Shown: positions 17,528 through 26,540, counted from the first letter of the stretch. The stretch: 64,000 nt of DNA from Bradyrhizobium neotropicale (GCF_001641695.1 NZ_LSEF01000121.1:1-64000); one strand, 5' to 3'. The notes: a model not told the origin generated them from the sequence alone. Numbers and translations are program-made.

Positions 17528-17556
17528 AAAGCGGCGCCCGGGGGGCGCCGCTTTTG
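17528..17556 (-). terminator. Intrinsic terminator of the ribosomal-protein block after rplQ
   Basis: On the minus strand a perfect 13-bp stem, AAAAGCGGCGCCC/GGGCGCCGCTTTT with a three-base loop, is followed by TTTTTTGCTTT. It sits 21 bp after the rplQ stop and closes the long S10/spc/alpha transcription block. Confidence 0.93.
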
Positions 17557-17577
17557 AAACCTGATGGCCGGTCCGGC

Positions 17578-17994
17578 TTACGCCGCCTCGGCTTCCTTCT
17601 CTTGCACCGGACCGGAGTCCTGGCCCTTGGCGTCGACGTCGCGATCGACGAACTCGATCACGGCCATCGCGGCGTTGTCGCCGTAGCGGAAGCCGGCCTT
17701 GATGATGCGGGTGTAGCCGCCCTGGCGGTCCTTGTAGCGGGTCGCGAGCGTGTCGAAGAGCTTCTTGACCATGTCGACGTCGCGCAGCTCGGCGATCGCC
17801 TGACGGCGCAGCGACAGGCCGCCCTTCTTGCCGAGGGTGACGAGCTTCTCGACGATCGGGCGAAGCTCCTTGGCCTTGGGCAGCGTGGTGACGATCTGCT
17901 CGTGCTTGATCAGCGAGGCCGCCATGTTGGCGAACATCGCGCGGCGGTGCTCGGCCGTGCGGTTGAGCTTCCGATGAACCTTGCCGTGACGCAT
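17578..17994 (-). CDS. rplQ: 50S ribosomal protein L17
   Basis: The 138-residue protein starts MRHGKVHRKLNRTAEHRRAMF, the conserved L17 opening that binds 23S rRNA near the exit tunnel. Residues after about 117 form an acidic, alphaproteobacterial tail (QEKEAEAA). AAGGAA lies upstream of the ATG. It is the last gene of the alpha operon, 121 bp after rpoA and just before a strong terminator. Confidence 0.98.
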   Translation of the reverse strand: MRHGKVHRKLNRTAEHRRAMFANMAASLIKHEQIVTTLPKAKELRPIVEKLVTLGKKGGLSLRRQAIAELRDVDMVKKLFDTLATRYKDRQGGYTRIIKAGFRYGDNAAMAVIEFVDRDVDAKGQDSGPVQEKEAEAA

Positions 17995-18115
17995 GTGACT
18001 ATTCCTTACGTTAAAACTGCCGCGACGGTTCGTCGGACATGTTGCTCAGGTGGGCTGCCTGCGTTCGCCCGCTAAAGCGCGATGAATTCGCGCCTTGGCT
18101 TGTCGTACGTTCGGA

Positions 18116-19147
18116 TCAGTAGTGATCCTCGAAGCGCTTGGCGAGCTCGTCGATGTTCTCAGGCGGCCAGCCCGGCACTTCCATGCCGAGGTGCAGACCC
18201 ATCTGGGCCAGCACTTCCTTGATCTCGTTCAGCGACTTGCGGCCGAAGTTCGGAGTGCGGAGCATTTCGGCTTCCGACTTCTGCACGAGGTCGCCGATGT
18301 AGACGATGTTGTCGTTCTTCAGGCAGTTGGCCGAACGCACCGACAGCTCGAGCTCGTCCACCTTCTTGAGGAAGGCCGGGTTGAAGGCGAGGTCCGGGAT
18401 GATCTCCTGGGCGACCTCCTTGCGCGGCTCTTCGAAGTTGACGAACACGTTGAGCTGATCCTGCAGGATGCGCGCGGCATAGGCCACCGAGTCGTCCGGC
18501 GAGATCGCGCCGTTGGTCTCGATCGTCATGGTCAGCTTGTCGTAGTCGAGGATCTGGCCCTCGCGGGTGTTCTCGACCTTGTAGGAGACCTTGCGGACCG
18601 GCGAGTACAGGCTGTCGACCGGGATCAGGCCGATCGGCGCATCCTCGGGCCGGTTGCGCTCGGCGGGCACGTAGCCCTTGCCGGTCGAGACCGTGAACTC
18701 CATGCGGATCTCCGCGCCCTCGTCGAGGGTGCAGATCTGCAGGTCCGGGTTGAGCACGGTGACGTCGCCGACGGTCTGGATGTCGCCGGCGGTGACCACG
18801 CCCGGGCCCTGCTTCTTCACGACCATGCGCTTGGGGCCTTCGCCCTGCATCTTGATCGAGATGTCCTTGATGTTGAGCACGATGTCGGTGACGTCCTCAC
18901 GGACGCCCGCGATCGAGGAGAACTCGTGCAGCACGCCGTCGATGTGCACCGACTGCACCGCCGCGCCCTGGAGCGAGGACAAAAGGATGCGGCGCAGCGC
19001 ATTGCCGAGCGTCTGGCCGAAGCCGCGCTCGAGCGGCTCGGCGACGATGGTCGCGAAACGGGCCGGATCGCTGCCGGGCGTGACCTGGAGCTTGTTCGGC
19101 CGAATCAGTTCTTGCCAATTTTTCTGGATCGTCACTGTTTCACCCAT
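18116..19147 (-). CDS. rpoA: RNA polymerase alpha subunit
   Basis: The 343-residue protein has the N-terminal dimerisation domain (ERGFGQTLGNALRRILLSSLQG at roughly 37-58, which nucleates beta/beta' assembly) and the C-terminal domain that contacts UP elements and activators (about 255-325, LKNDNIVYIGDLVQKSEAEML and GRKSLNEIKEVL). Length is typical of alphaproteobacteria. It follows rpsK after 112 bp and precedes rplQ. Confidence 0.98.
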   Translation of the reverse strand: MGETVTIQKNWQELIRPNKLQVTPGSDPARFATIVAEPLERGFGQTLGNALRRILLSSLQGAAVQSVHIDGVLHEFSSIAGVREDVTDIVLNIKDISIKMQGEGPKRMVVKKQGPGVVTAGDIQTVGDVTVLNPDLQICTLDEGAEIRMEFTVSTGKGYVPAERNRPEDAPIGLIPVDSLYSPVRKVSYKVENTREGQILDYDKLTMTIETNGAISPDDSVAYAARILQDQLNVFVNFEEPRKEVAQEIIPDLAFNPAFLKKVDELELSVRSANCLKNDNIVYIGDLVQKSEAEMLRTPNFGRKSLNEIKEVLAQMGLHLGMEVPGWPPENIDELAKRFEDHY

Positions 19148-19259
19148 ACAGGCCAGTCAATTTGAAAGTTCAAAATACTGGCGTTGGAGAAAGGCCGCAG
19201 ATCATTCCCGCGGCTTCGCAAAAAGTCATCACGGGCGCCAATGCACCCGCAACTTCGTA

Positions 19260-19649
19260 TCAAACGCGGCGGCGCTTGCGCGGCCGGCAACCATTGTGCG
19301 GGATCGTGGTCACGTCGCGGATCGAGGTGACGGTGAAGCCCGCAGCCTGCAATGCGCGGAGCGCCGATTCGCGGCCCGAACCGGGACCGGCGACTTCGAC
19401 TTCCAGCGTGCGCATGCCGTGCTCCTGCGCCTTCTTGGAAACGTCCTCCGCAGCGACCTGCGCTGCATACGGGGTCGACTTGCGCGATCCCTTGAAACCC
19501 ATGGTGCCCGCTGACGACCAGGCAATCGTGTTGCCCTGCGCGTCGGTGATGGTGATGGTCGTGTTGTTGAACGACGAGTTCACGTGCGCGACGCCGGAGG
19601 CGATGTTCTTGCGCTCACGACGGCGAACGCGGGTGGCTTCCTTGCCCAT
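19260..19649 (-). CDS. rpsK: 30S ribosomal protein S11
   Basis: This 129-residue platform protein of the 30S subunit contains the conserved AHVNSSFNNTTITITD and GSGRESALRAL segments and ends in HNGCRPRKRRRV, the typical basic tail near the mRNA exit. AGGAAAGG precedes the ATG. It sits between rpsM and rpoA in the usual alpha-operon order; rpsD is not present here, as is normal for this lineage. Confidence 0.98.
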   Translation of the reverse strand: MGKEATRVRRRERKNIASGVAHVNSSFNNTTITITDAQGNTIAWSSAGTMGFKGSRKSTPYAAQVAAEDVSKKAQEHGMRTLEVEVAGPGSGRESALRALQAAGFTVTSIRDVTTIPHNGCRPRKRRRV

Positions 19650-19772
19650 TGAGTCCCTTTCCTGAAGATCTCAAACGCCGCCGTAATGCCAGCGGCTACA
19701 CCTGTGGAACGAAAGGCGCGTGGCGAACGGGCAATCCCCTGTTCGCCACACGCCGCGATGGAATTCGAAGAC

Positions 19773-20141
19773 TTACTTCTTCTTGCCGGCGATGGCCTTG
19801 GCCGGGCCCTTGCGCGTGCGCGCATTGGTGTGGGTACGCTGACCGCGCACCGGCAGACCGCGACGATGACGCAGGCCGCGATAGCAGCCGAGGTCCATCA
19901 GACGCTTGATGTTGATGCCGACCTCGCGACGCAGGTCGCCCTCGACGAGATAGTCGCGGTCGATCACTTCGCGGATCTGGAGCACTTCGGCGTCGCTGAG
20001 CTGATTGACGCGACGATCCTCGGGGATCTTCACCTTCTCGATGATGTCACCGGCGATCTTGGGGCCGATGCCATGGATGTACTGGAGCGCGATCAGCACG
20101 CGCTTGTTGGTGGGAATGTTCACGCCGGCAATACGGGCCAC
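19773..20141 (-). CDS. rpsM: 30S ribosomal protein S13
   Basis: The 122-residue head protein contacts tRNA and the 50S subunit. MARIAGVNIPTNKRV, YIHGIGPK and the RGLRHRRGLPVRGQRTHTNARTRKG C-terminus are characteristic. The start codon is GTG (20141-20139), well placed after AGGAGAGAAGGCC. It follows adk directly, without infA or rpmJ in between, which is common in alphaproteobacteria. Confidence 0.98.
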   Translation of the reverse strand: MARIAGVNIPTNKRVLIALQYIHGIGPKIAGDIIEKVKIPEDRRVNQLSDAEVLQIREVIDRDYLVEGDLRREVGINIKRLMDLGCYRGLRHRRGLPVRGQRTHTNARTRKGPAKAIAGKKK

Positions 20142-20328
20142 GGCCTTCTCTCCTGTTGCCGATCCCTCGTCAGGAATCAGGCTTTAAGTGCTTGCTTTCT
20201 CGGGCAGGTGTTCACAAACGCGAACACGACGCCCACCCCCGGTCTTCCTGGGGCCCGGCATCGTCTGAAACTATCCGACTTGGATGCGGGGCTTATTAAG
20301 GGATTCAGGGGGCTTTCGTCAACCGCTG

Positions 20329-21186
20329 CTAGCGTTTAGCTCGCTTTTTCGTGACCTTTTTTGCGCTCTTCTTCGGGCCCTTTTTGGCGGCCTTTTTGAC
20401 CATTTTCTTGACCGCCTTCTTCAGGGCCTTCTTGGTGGTCTTCGGGGCGCCCTTGGCAGCCTTTTTGGAGGCTTTTGCAGCCTTTTTGGCCGTTTTTGCC
20501 GGTTTCTTGGCCACCTTGGCGGCCTTTTTAGCCCCCTTCTTGGCGGCGCCCTTCACCGTGCTCTTGGTCGTCCCCTTGGCGTGCGTCTTGGGCTCGACCG
20601 CCCCGAGGGCCAGCAGGAGGCGGTGAATCGCACGGGTGACTTCATCGATGGCCATCATGCCATCGATGGTCGAGAGCTTGCGCCGCTCGGAATAGTAGTG
20701 AATCAGGGGTTCCGTCAGGCTGCGGTAGCTGGCCAGCCGCTTGGTCAGGACCTCTGGGGTGTCGTCGACCCGGACCTCCTCCCCGCGCTCCCGCATCTGC
20801 GCCACGCGCGTCTCGACGCGGCTCAGAAGCGCGCTCTCGTTGACGCGGAGCTCGATCACGGCATCGAGCTTCATGTGCTTGTGCTTGAGGAGCTCGTCGA
20901 GCGCCTCGGCCTGCGGCACGGTGCGCGGGAAGCCGTCCAGGATGAAACCGGCCTTGGCATCCGGCTGGTCGATCCGGTCAGAGATGATTCCGACCACGAC
21001 GTCGTCGGGCACGAGGCCGCCACCAGCCATGATCTCCTTGGCCTTCAGCCCGACCGGCGTACCGGCCGCAACCGCAGCGCGAAGCATCTCGCCGGTCGAG
21101 AGCTGGACGATGCCGTAGCGCTGCACCAGCAGTTGCGCCTGGGTCCCCTTGCCCGACCCCGGCGGTCCCAGAAGTATAATTCTCAT
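20329..21186 (-). CDS. adk: Adenylate kinase with long histone-H1-like Lys/Ala-rich C-terminal tail
   Basis: The enzyme interconverts ATP + AMP and 2 ADP. The catalytic part is residues 1 to about 197: P-loop GPPGSGKGT at 7-15, AMP-binding STGEMLR at about 30-36, DGFPRT at 84-89, and a short LID region (RGEEVRVDDTPEV), so this is the short, zinc-free type. Residues 198-285 form an extra tail of about 88 residues, roughly 40% lysine, with repeated AKK/KKA units and almost no acidic residues. Standard family length is 185-220. The tail reads continuously in frame and uses normal codons (AAG, GCC), so it is a true extension. A role in nucleic-acid or ribosome binding is inference from composition only. 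It lies between secY and rpsM. Confidence 0.95.
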   Translation of the reverse strand: MRIILLGPPGSGKGTQAQLLVQRYGIVQLSTGEMLRAAVAAGTPVGLKAKEIMAGGGLVPDDVVVGIISDRIDQPDAKAGFILDGFPRTVPQAEALDELLKHKHMKLDAVIELRVNESALLSRVETRVAQMRERGEEVRVDDTPEVLTKRLASYRSLTEPLIHYYSERRKLSTIDGMMAIDEVTRAIHRLLLALGAVEPKTHAKGTTKSTVKGAAKKGAKKAAKVAKKPAKTAKKAAKASKKAAKGAPKTTKKALKKAVKKMVKKAAKKGPKKSAKKVTKKRAKR

Positions 21187-21400
21187 CGGCGTACGCCCCC
21201 CGGATTGGTGAGCGATACGTCGCGCACCAGTGTTTGAAGATCAAGAAATAGTGCAAACCACAATCAGCGCCGCACCGCCACCCATATCATAGGGGAGCGG
21301 GTGCCCAGAGGCCAAGAAGCCCTGTGAAATCAGCGATTGCGTGGTGGTGAGAGCGGCTCTGCCGATGCAGTCGCGCGGCTCGGCGCGGACCTTGTGGCCG

Positions 21401-21421
21401 CTGCGCGCTACGTGCGCGCAG
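21401..21421. other. GC-rich hairpin between adk and secY
   Basis: CTGCGCGC (21401-21408), loop TACGT and GCGCGCAG (21414-21421) form a perfect 8-bp stem. It lies about 44 bp after the secY stop, within the 278-bp secY-adk spacer. There is no U-tract, so it could be a pause, processing or partial attenuation site instead of a full terminator. Confidence 0.5.
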
Positions 21422-21464
21422 CGAATCGGTGGCAGCGATCGGCGGTCTGACCGGCCGCCGCGCG

Positions 21465-22799
21465 TCAGCGACGGCGACCGCCGCGCAGCTTCGACTTCCG
21501 GATCAGCCCCTCATACTGATGGGCGAGCAGATAGCCCTGCACCTGCGCGACCGTATCCATGGTGACGCTCACCACGATCAGCAGCGACGTGCCGCCGAAG
21601 TAGAACGGCACCGAGGCGTAGGAGATCAGGATCTCTGGGATCAAACAGACGATCGCGAGATAGATCGCGCCGATCACGGTGATGCGCGACAGCACGTAGT
21701 CGATGTATTCCGCGGTGCGCTCGCCGGGGCGGATGCCCGGAATGAAGCCGCCATGCTTCTTCAGATTGTCCGCGGTCTCGGTCGGGTTGAACACGATCGC
21801 GGTGTAGAAGAACGCGAAGAACACGATCAGCGCGAGATAGAGGATCAGGAACAGCGGACGGCCGTGGCCGAGCTGGGTCGTGATCCACTGGAACCACTCC
21901 GGCCCCTTGCCGGCGTTGAAGTTCGCGACCGTCGTCGGCAGCAGCAGCAGCGACGACGCGAAGATCGGCGGGATCACGCCCGAGGTGTTGAGCTTCAGCG
22001 GCAGATGCGAGGACTGGCCCTCGAACATCTTGTTGCCGACCTGGCGCTTCGGATACTGGATCAAGAGGCGGCGCTGGGCACGCTCCATGAACACGATGAA
22101 GGCGATCACGGCGACCGCCATCACGATCACGACCAGGATCAGGCCGGTGGACATCGCGCCCTGACGACCGAGCTCGAGCATGTTGGCGAGCGCCGCGGGC
22201 AGCTCAGCGACGATGCCGGACAGGATGATCAGCGAGATGCCGTTGCCGATGCCGCGCGAGGTGATCTGCTCGCCCAGCCACATCAGGAACATGGTGCCGC
22301 CGGTCAGCGTGATCGCCGTGGAGAGACGGAAGAACATGCCGGGGTCGCTGACGACGTTGCCGGCGCCCTCGAGACCCACCGCGATACCGTAGGACTGGAA
22401 CGCTGCCAGGATCACGGTCAGATAGCGCGTGTACTGGTTCAGCGTCTTGCGGCCCGCCTCGCCTTCCTTCTTCAGCGCCTCGAGCTGCGGCGAAACGGTG
22501 GTGAGAAGCTGGATGATGATCGAGGCCGAAATGTACGGCATGATGTTCAGCGCGAAGATCGCCATGCGGTGGATGCCGCCGCCGGCGAACATGTTGAACA
22601 TGCCGAGGATGCCGCCTGCCTGCGAGCGGAACACCTGCTCCCAGATGTTGGGATCGATACCAGGCAGCGGGATGTACGTCCCCAGCCGATAAACGAGCAG
22701 CGCACCCAGGGTAAACCAGATGCGCTTCTTCAGCTCGTCGGCCTTGGCAAACGCGCCGAAATTGAGATTGGCTGCCAGTTGTTCCGCTGCTGAGACCAT
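21465..22799 (-). CDS. secY: Sec translocon channel subunit SecY
   Basis: The 444-residue membrane protein with ten transmembrane helices forms the protein-conducting channel together with SecE and SecG. Recognisable segments include RLGTYIPLPGIDP (helix 1/plug region), GIGNGISLIILSGI, and the cytoplasmic C4/C5 loops with QRRLLIQYPKRQVG. GGGAGAAAG precedes the ATG. It follows rplO in the spc operon as in most bacteria. Confidence 0.98.
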   Translation of the reverse strand: MVSAAEQLAANLNFGAFAKADELKKRIWFTLGALLVYRLGTYIPLPGIDPNIWEQVFRSQAGGILGMFNMFAGGGIHRMAIFALNIMPYISASIIIQLLTTVSPQLEALKKEGEAGRKTLNQYTRYLTVILAAFQSYGIAVGLEGAGNVVSDPGMFFRLSTAITLTGGTMFLMWLGEQITSRGIGNGISLIILSGIVAELPAALANMLELGRQGAMSTGLILVVIVMAVAVIAFIVFMERAQRRLLIQYPKRQVGNKMFEGQSSHLPLKLNTSGVIPPIFASSLLLLPTTVANFNAGKGPEWFQWITTQLGHGRPLFLILYLALIVFFAFFYTAIVFNPTETADNLKKHGGFIPGIRPGERTAEYIDYVLSRITVIGAIYLAIVCLIPEILISYASVPFYFGGTSLLIVVSVTMDTVAQVQGYLLAHQYEGLIRKSKLRGGRRR

Positions 22800-22948
22800 C
22801 TTGGACTTTCTCCCGCCGCCTTTTGCGCCGTTATGCCCGCGGCCGGGCTACTTTAGCGGACGCCGGACATTATCTGGTGCTCGGCTTCGATAAGTCCAAC
22901 GTCCAGCATGCGTAAAGGCCCGCGAGGCGCGGGCCAATGACGCAGTTG

Positions 22949-23434
22949 TTACGCCGCCTCGCCTTCTTCCTTGGCGGGCGCGAGGATCTTCACCGAGCCG
23001 CCGGCCTTCTCGACCGCCGCGATCGCGGACTTCGAGGCGCCATGCACTTCGATGTTGAGCTTGGCCTTGAGCTCGCCGCGGCCGAGCAGCCGCAGACCGG
23101 CCTTGGCGCGGCGCAGCACGCCGGCCTTCACCAGCGCCTCGACGTTCACGACGCTGCCGGCGTCGATCTTCTTGGCATCGACCGCTTCCTGGAGCCGGTC
23201 GAGATTGATCTCGACGAACTCGACGCGGAAGATGTTGTTGAAGCCGCGCTTGGGCAGACGGCGATGCATCGGCATCTGGCCGCCTTCGAAACCCTTGATG
23301 CGCACGCCCGAACGCGCGGTCTGGCCCTTGCCGCCGCGGCCGGACTGCTTGCCCTTGCCCGAACCAATGCCGCGGCCGACGCGCATGCGCTTCTTGCGCG
23401 AGCCGGCGTTGTCGGCGATATCGCTGAGCTTCAT
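22949..23434 (-). CDS. rplO: 50S ribosomal protein L15
   Basis: This 161-residue protein of the large subunit begins MKLSDIADNAGSRKKRMRVGRGIGSGKGK, the glycine/basic-rich N-terminal extension typical of L15. It has the GFEGGQMPMHRRLPKRGF motif and ends with an Ala/Glu-rich helix (APAKEEGEAA). AAGGAGAAGG precedes the ATG. It lies between rpmD and secY. Confidence 0.98.
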   Translation of the reverse strand: MKLSDIADNAGSRKKRMRVGRGIGSGKGKQSGRGGKGQTARSGVRIKGFEGGQMPMHRRLPKRGFNNIFRVEFVEINLDRLQEAVDAKKIDAGSVVNVEALVKAGVLRRAKAGLRLLGRGELKAKLNIEVHGASKSAIAAVEKAGGSVKILAPAKEEGEAA

Positions 23435-23450
23435 CGCCCTTCTCCTTGTC

Positions 23451-23645
23451 TTACTTCTCGTCGACGATGCGGACGAGATGGTGAACCTTCTCGATCATGC
23501 CGCGGACCGCCGGGGTATCCGGCAGCTCGCTGACGCGGCCGATCTTGTTGAGCTTGAGTCCGATCAACGTCGAACGCTGCGAGTGATGGCGGCGGATCGC
23601 GCTGCCGGTCTGCTCGAGCTTGATCGTCTTTGCGGCCTTGGCCAT
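23451..23645 (-). CDS. rpmD: 50S ribosomal protein L30
   Basis: This 64-residue protein has the L30 core KLEQTGSAIRRHHSQRSTLIGLKLNKIGRV (read in two segments) and ends in HHLVRIVDEK. It is of normal length for the short bacterial L30 and sits between rpsE and rplO, 16 bp from the latter. Confidence 0.97.
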   Translation of the reverse strand: MAKAAKTIKLEQTGSAIRRHHSQRSTLIGLKLNKIGRVSELPDTPAVRGMIEKVHHLVRIVDEK

Positions 23646-23670
23646 GGGAGTCTACTCCGAAAAGCTTCCG

Positions 23671-24246
23671 TTAGTCGGCAGCCGCCTCGGCATCGCCGCC
23701 GATGCGACGGGCCTGCAGGGTGGATACCTTGATGTTGCGGCGGGCTGCGACCGAACGCGGCGAATCCTGGTGCTTGAGCGCGTCGAAGGTCGCGCGCACC
23801 ATGTTATACGGGTTCGACGAGCCGATCGACTTCGCCACCACGTCTTGGACGCCGAGCGTCTCGAACACGGCGCGCATGGGACCGCCGGCGATGATGCCGG
23901 TACCGGCCGGAGCGGCGCGCAGGTACACACGGCCCGCGCCGTGACGGCCGGCGATGTCGTGATGGAGGGTGCGGCCCTCGCGCAGCGACACACGGGTCAG
24001 GTTGCGCTTGGCGGCTTCCGTCGCTTTGCGGATCGCCTCAGGCACTTCGCGCGCCTTGCCGTGACCGAAGCCGGCGCGGCCCTTCTGGTCGCCGATCACG
24101 ACCAGCGCGGCGAAACCGAAGCGCTTGCCGCCCTTGACGACCTTGGCCACGCGGTTGATGTGGACGAGCTTGTCGACGAACTCGCTGTCGCGCTCCTCGC
24201 GCTCCCTGCGTTCACGTCCGCCGCGGTGTTCGCGTTCACCTGCCAT
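23671..24246 (-). CDS. rpsE: 30S ribosomal protein S5
   Basis: The 191-residue protein has a charged Arg/Glu-rich N-terminus (about 1-22) before the double-stranded RNA-binding domain (KVVKGGKRFGFAALVVIGD) and the C-terminal S5 fold (GPMRAVFETLGVQDVVAKSIGSSNPYN). S5 contributes to decoding accuracy. AAGGATTGG precedes the ATG. Order rplR-rpsE-rpmD is standard. Confidence 0.98.
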   Translation of the reverse strand: MAGEREHRGGRERREREERDSEFVDKLVHINRVAKVVKGGKRFGFAALVVIGDQKGRAGFGHGKAREVPEAIRKATEAAKRNLTRVSLREGRTLHHDIAGRHGAGRVYLRAAPAGTGIIAGGPMRAVFETLGVQDVVAKSIGSSNPYNMVRATFDALKHQDSPRSVAARRNIKVSTLQARRIGGDAEAAAD

Positions 24247-24293
24247 GGTTTTTCCAATCCTTCAGAGGCTTACGCCTCAATCCTCAAATTCTG

Positions 24294-24656
24294 TTAGAAG
24301 CTCAGCCCGCTCTCACGCGCCGCGTCGGCAAGAGCCTTGACGCGCCCATGATAGAGATAGCTGCCGCGATCGAACACGACTTCCTTGACGCCCTTCTCCG
24401 CGGCACGCTGGGCCAGCAGCTTGCCGACCGCCTTCGCAGCATCGATGTCGGCGCCGGTCTTGCCGCCGTCGCGCATCGACTTCTCGAGCGAGGAGGCAGA
24501 GGCCAGCGTCTCGCCCTTCAGGTCGTCGATGACCTGGGCGTAGATGTGCTTGGACGAACGGAACACCGACAGGCGCGGACGGCCACCACCGGAGCGGCGC
24601 AGCTTCAGCCGCACACTCCGCTTGCGCCGGGCATTCGTAACCTTGGCTTTCGACAT
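24294..24656 (-). CDS. rplR: 50S ribosomal protein L18
   Basis: The 120-residue 5S-rRNA-binding protein has the typical basic N-terminus (KVTNARRKRSVRLKLR), SVFRSSKHIYAQVIDD and the ending VVFDRGSYLYHGRVKALADAARESGL. It follows rplF by 11 bp. Confidence 0.98.
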   Translation of the reverse strand: MSKAKVTNARRKRSVRLKLRRSGGGRPRLSVFRSSKHIYAQVIDDLKGETLASASSLEKSMRDGGKTGADIDAAKAVGKLLAQRAAEKGVKEVVFDRGSYLYHGRVKALADAARESGLSF

Positions 24657-24667
24657 GACCGGCTCCG

Positions 24668-25201
24668 TTACTTCTTCTTGCCTTCCTTGCGGAAGATGAA
24701 TTCGCCAACATACTTCACGCCCTTGCCCTTGTAGGGCTCCGGCGGACGATAGGCGCGGATCTCAGCGGCCACCTGGCCGACGCGCTGGACGTCGCTGCCG
24801 GTCACCGTGATCTCGGTCGGCTTCGGCACGGTGATCGTGATCCCTTCCGGGATCTGATAGATCACGTCGTGGCTGTAGCCGAGCGCGAGCTGCAGGTTCT
24901 TGCCTTGCATCGCGGCGCGGTAGCCGACGCCGGTGATTTCGAGCTTCTTCTCGAAGCCCTTGGTGACGCCTTCGACGAGGTTCGCGACCTGGGCGCGTGC
25001 GGTGCCGTAGAGCGCCCGCGCGCGATTGGTCTCGAGCCGCGGCTTGACCTTGACCTGGCCGTTCTCGAGCTTCACCTCGACGTCGTCATGGACGACGAAC
25101 TGAAGCTGGCCCTTCGGCCCCTTCATCTTGACGGTCTGCCCATCGACGGTCGCGGTAACGCCCGACGGCACCGCCACAGGCCTTTTGCCAACACGTGACA
25201 T
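24668..25201 (-). CDS. rplF: 50S ribosomal protein L6
   Basis: This 177-residue protein near the sarcin-ricin loop has the two-fold repeated L6 fold: MSRVGKRPVAVPSGV at the start, GVTKGFEKKLEITGVGYRA in the middle and the signature YRPPEPYKGKGVKYVGEFI near the end. AAGGAT lies upstream of the ATG. Confidence 0.98.
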   Translation of the reverse strand: MSRVGKRPVAVPSGVTATVDGQTVKMKGPKGQLQFVVHDDVEVKLENGQVKVKPRLETNRARALYGTARAQVANLVEGVTKGFEKKLEITGVGYRAAMQGKNLQLALGYSHDVIYQIPEGITITVPKPTEITVTGSDVQRVGQVAAEIRAYRPPEPYKGKGVKYVGEFIFRKEGKKK

Positions 25202-25217
25202 GGATCAAAAATCCTTC

Positions 25218-25616
25218 TCAGAACACCGTGAAGAGGACTTCACCGCCCACATTCGCGTCGCGTGCGCTGTGGTCGGCCATGATCCCCTTCGGCGTCGACA
25301 ACACCGAAATGCCGAGCCCGTTGTTGACCCGCGGCAGGTTCTTCACCGAGGCGTAGACTCTGCGCCCGGGCTTGGAGACACGTTCGATCTCGCGGATGAC
25401 GGGCTCGCCGTCGAAATACTTCAGCTCGATCTCGATCTCGCTGCGGCCCGAGGAATGCTCGAGCGTGGCGTAGCCGCGGATGTAGCCCTCGGTCTTCAAC
25501 ACCTCGAGCACGTTCTCGCGCATCTTGGAGCCGGGCGTGGAGACCTTGGTCTTGGAGCGCATCTGCGCGTTGCGGATGCGGGTGATGAGATCGCTGATTG
25601 GATCGTGCGTAGACAT
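25218..25616 (-). CDS. rpsH: 30S ribosomal protein S8
   Basis: The 132-residue primary 16S-rRNA-binding protein begins MSTHDPISDLITRIRNAQ and carries the C-terminal motif NGLGISVLSTPKGIMADHSARDANVGGE. In E. coli S8 is the translational repressor of the spc operon. AAGGAGGG precedes the ATG. Confidence 0.98.
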   Translation of the reverse strand: MSTHDPISDLITRIRNAQMRSKTKVSTPGSKMRENVLEVLKTEGYIRGYATLEHSSGRSEIEIELKYFDGEPVIREIERVSKPGRRVYASVKNLPRVNNGLGISVLSTPKGIMADHSARDANVGGEVLFTVF

Positions 25617-25630
25617 CTAAACGACCCTCC

Positions 25631-25936
25631 TTACCAGCTCGACTTCACGAGGCCCGGGACCATGCCCTTGGAGCCAAGTTCGCGCAGCGCGATACGGGAC
25701 AGCTTGTTCTTGCGGTAGTTCGAGCGCGGACGGCCCGACAGCTCGCAACGCAGACGGATGCGGGTCGCCGACGAGTTGCGCGGCATTTCCGCCAGCTTCA
25801 ACGTCGCAGCGAAGCGCTCCTCCATCGGCAGCTTCTTGTCGGCGATGATCGCCTTCAACCGCTCGCGCTTGGCGGCGGCGTTCTTCACCATCCGCTTGCG
25901 CCGGTTGTTCTTCTCGACTGAACTCTTCTTTGCCAT
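25631..25936 (-). CDS. rpsN: 30S ribosomal protein S14, zinc-independent long form
   Basis: The protein has 101 residues, starting MAKKSSVEKNNRRKRMVKN and ending with the signature RLRCELSGRPRSNYRKNKLSRIALRELGSKGMVPGLVKSSW (seen in segments). Only one Cys is present, so this is the C-minus form that does not bind zinc. It lies 14 bp upstream of rpsH. Confidence 0.98.
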   Translation of the reverse strand: MAKKSSVEKNNRRKRMVKNAAAKRERLKAIIADKKLPMEERFAATLKLAEMPRNSSATRIRLRCELSGRPRSNYRKNKLSRIALRELGSKGMVPGLVKSSW

Positions 25937-25982
25937 GCTTGGCTCCTGGGTATCCGCGTTTGAGAGGCTTTAGGTCAGCGTC

Positions 25983-26540
25983 TCACTGCCGGAACGGGAA
26001 ATTGAAAGCGGTCAACAAGGCCCTCGCCTCTTCGTCGGTCTTGGCCGTGGTGCAGACGGTGATGTCCATACCGCGGGCTTCCGTGACCTTGTCGAAGTCG
26101 ATCTCGGGGAAAATGATGTGCTCCTTGATGCCGAGCGAGTAGTTGCCGCGGCCGTCAAAGCTCTTCGGGTTCAAGCCGCGGAAGTCGCGGACGCGCGGCA
26201 GCGCGACCGTCACCAGGCGATCGATGAACTCGTACATACGGGCCTTGCGCAGCGTGACCTTGCAGCCGATCGGCTGATTCTCACGCAGCTTGAAGGTCGC
26301 GATCGCGATACGCGAATAGGTCACGATCGCCTTCTGGCCGGCGATCTGGGTCAGTTCGGCGGCGGCGTTCTCGGCTTTCTTGCGGTCGTTGACGGAATCG
26401 CCAACGCCCATGTTCAGCACGACCTTGTCCAGGCGCGGAACCTGCATGACGTTCTCGTAACCGAACTTCTCGGTCAGCGCGCCGCGAATCTTCGCGTCAT
26501 ATTCCGCGCGCAGGCGCGGCACGTAAACGGTCTCAGCCAT
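25983..26540 (-). CDS. rplE: 50S ribosomal protein L5
   Basis: This 185-residue 5S-rRNA-binding protein has LDKVVLNMGVGDS, the GCKVTLRKARMYEFIDRL segment and the ending MDITVCTTAKTDEEARALLTAFNFPF. The start at 26540 (MAETVYVPRL) is set by GGGAG upstream and by the family; it overlaps the rplX stop by 8 bases, so translation is coupled. Confidence 0.98.
   Translation of the reverse strand: MAETVYVPRLRAEYDAKIRGALTEKFGYENVMQVPRLDKVVLNMGVGDSVNDRKKAENAAAELTQIAGQKAIVTYSRIAIATFKLRENQPIGCKVTLRKARMYEFIDRLVTVALPRVRDFRGLNPKSFDGRGNYSLGIKEHIIFPEIDFDKVTEARGMDITVCTTAKTDEEARALLTAFNFPFRQ

Noticed and set aside
19773..21186. Missing infA and rpmJ between secY and rpsM
   Set aside because: Considered as a deletion, but this gene order is normal in alphaproteobacteria.
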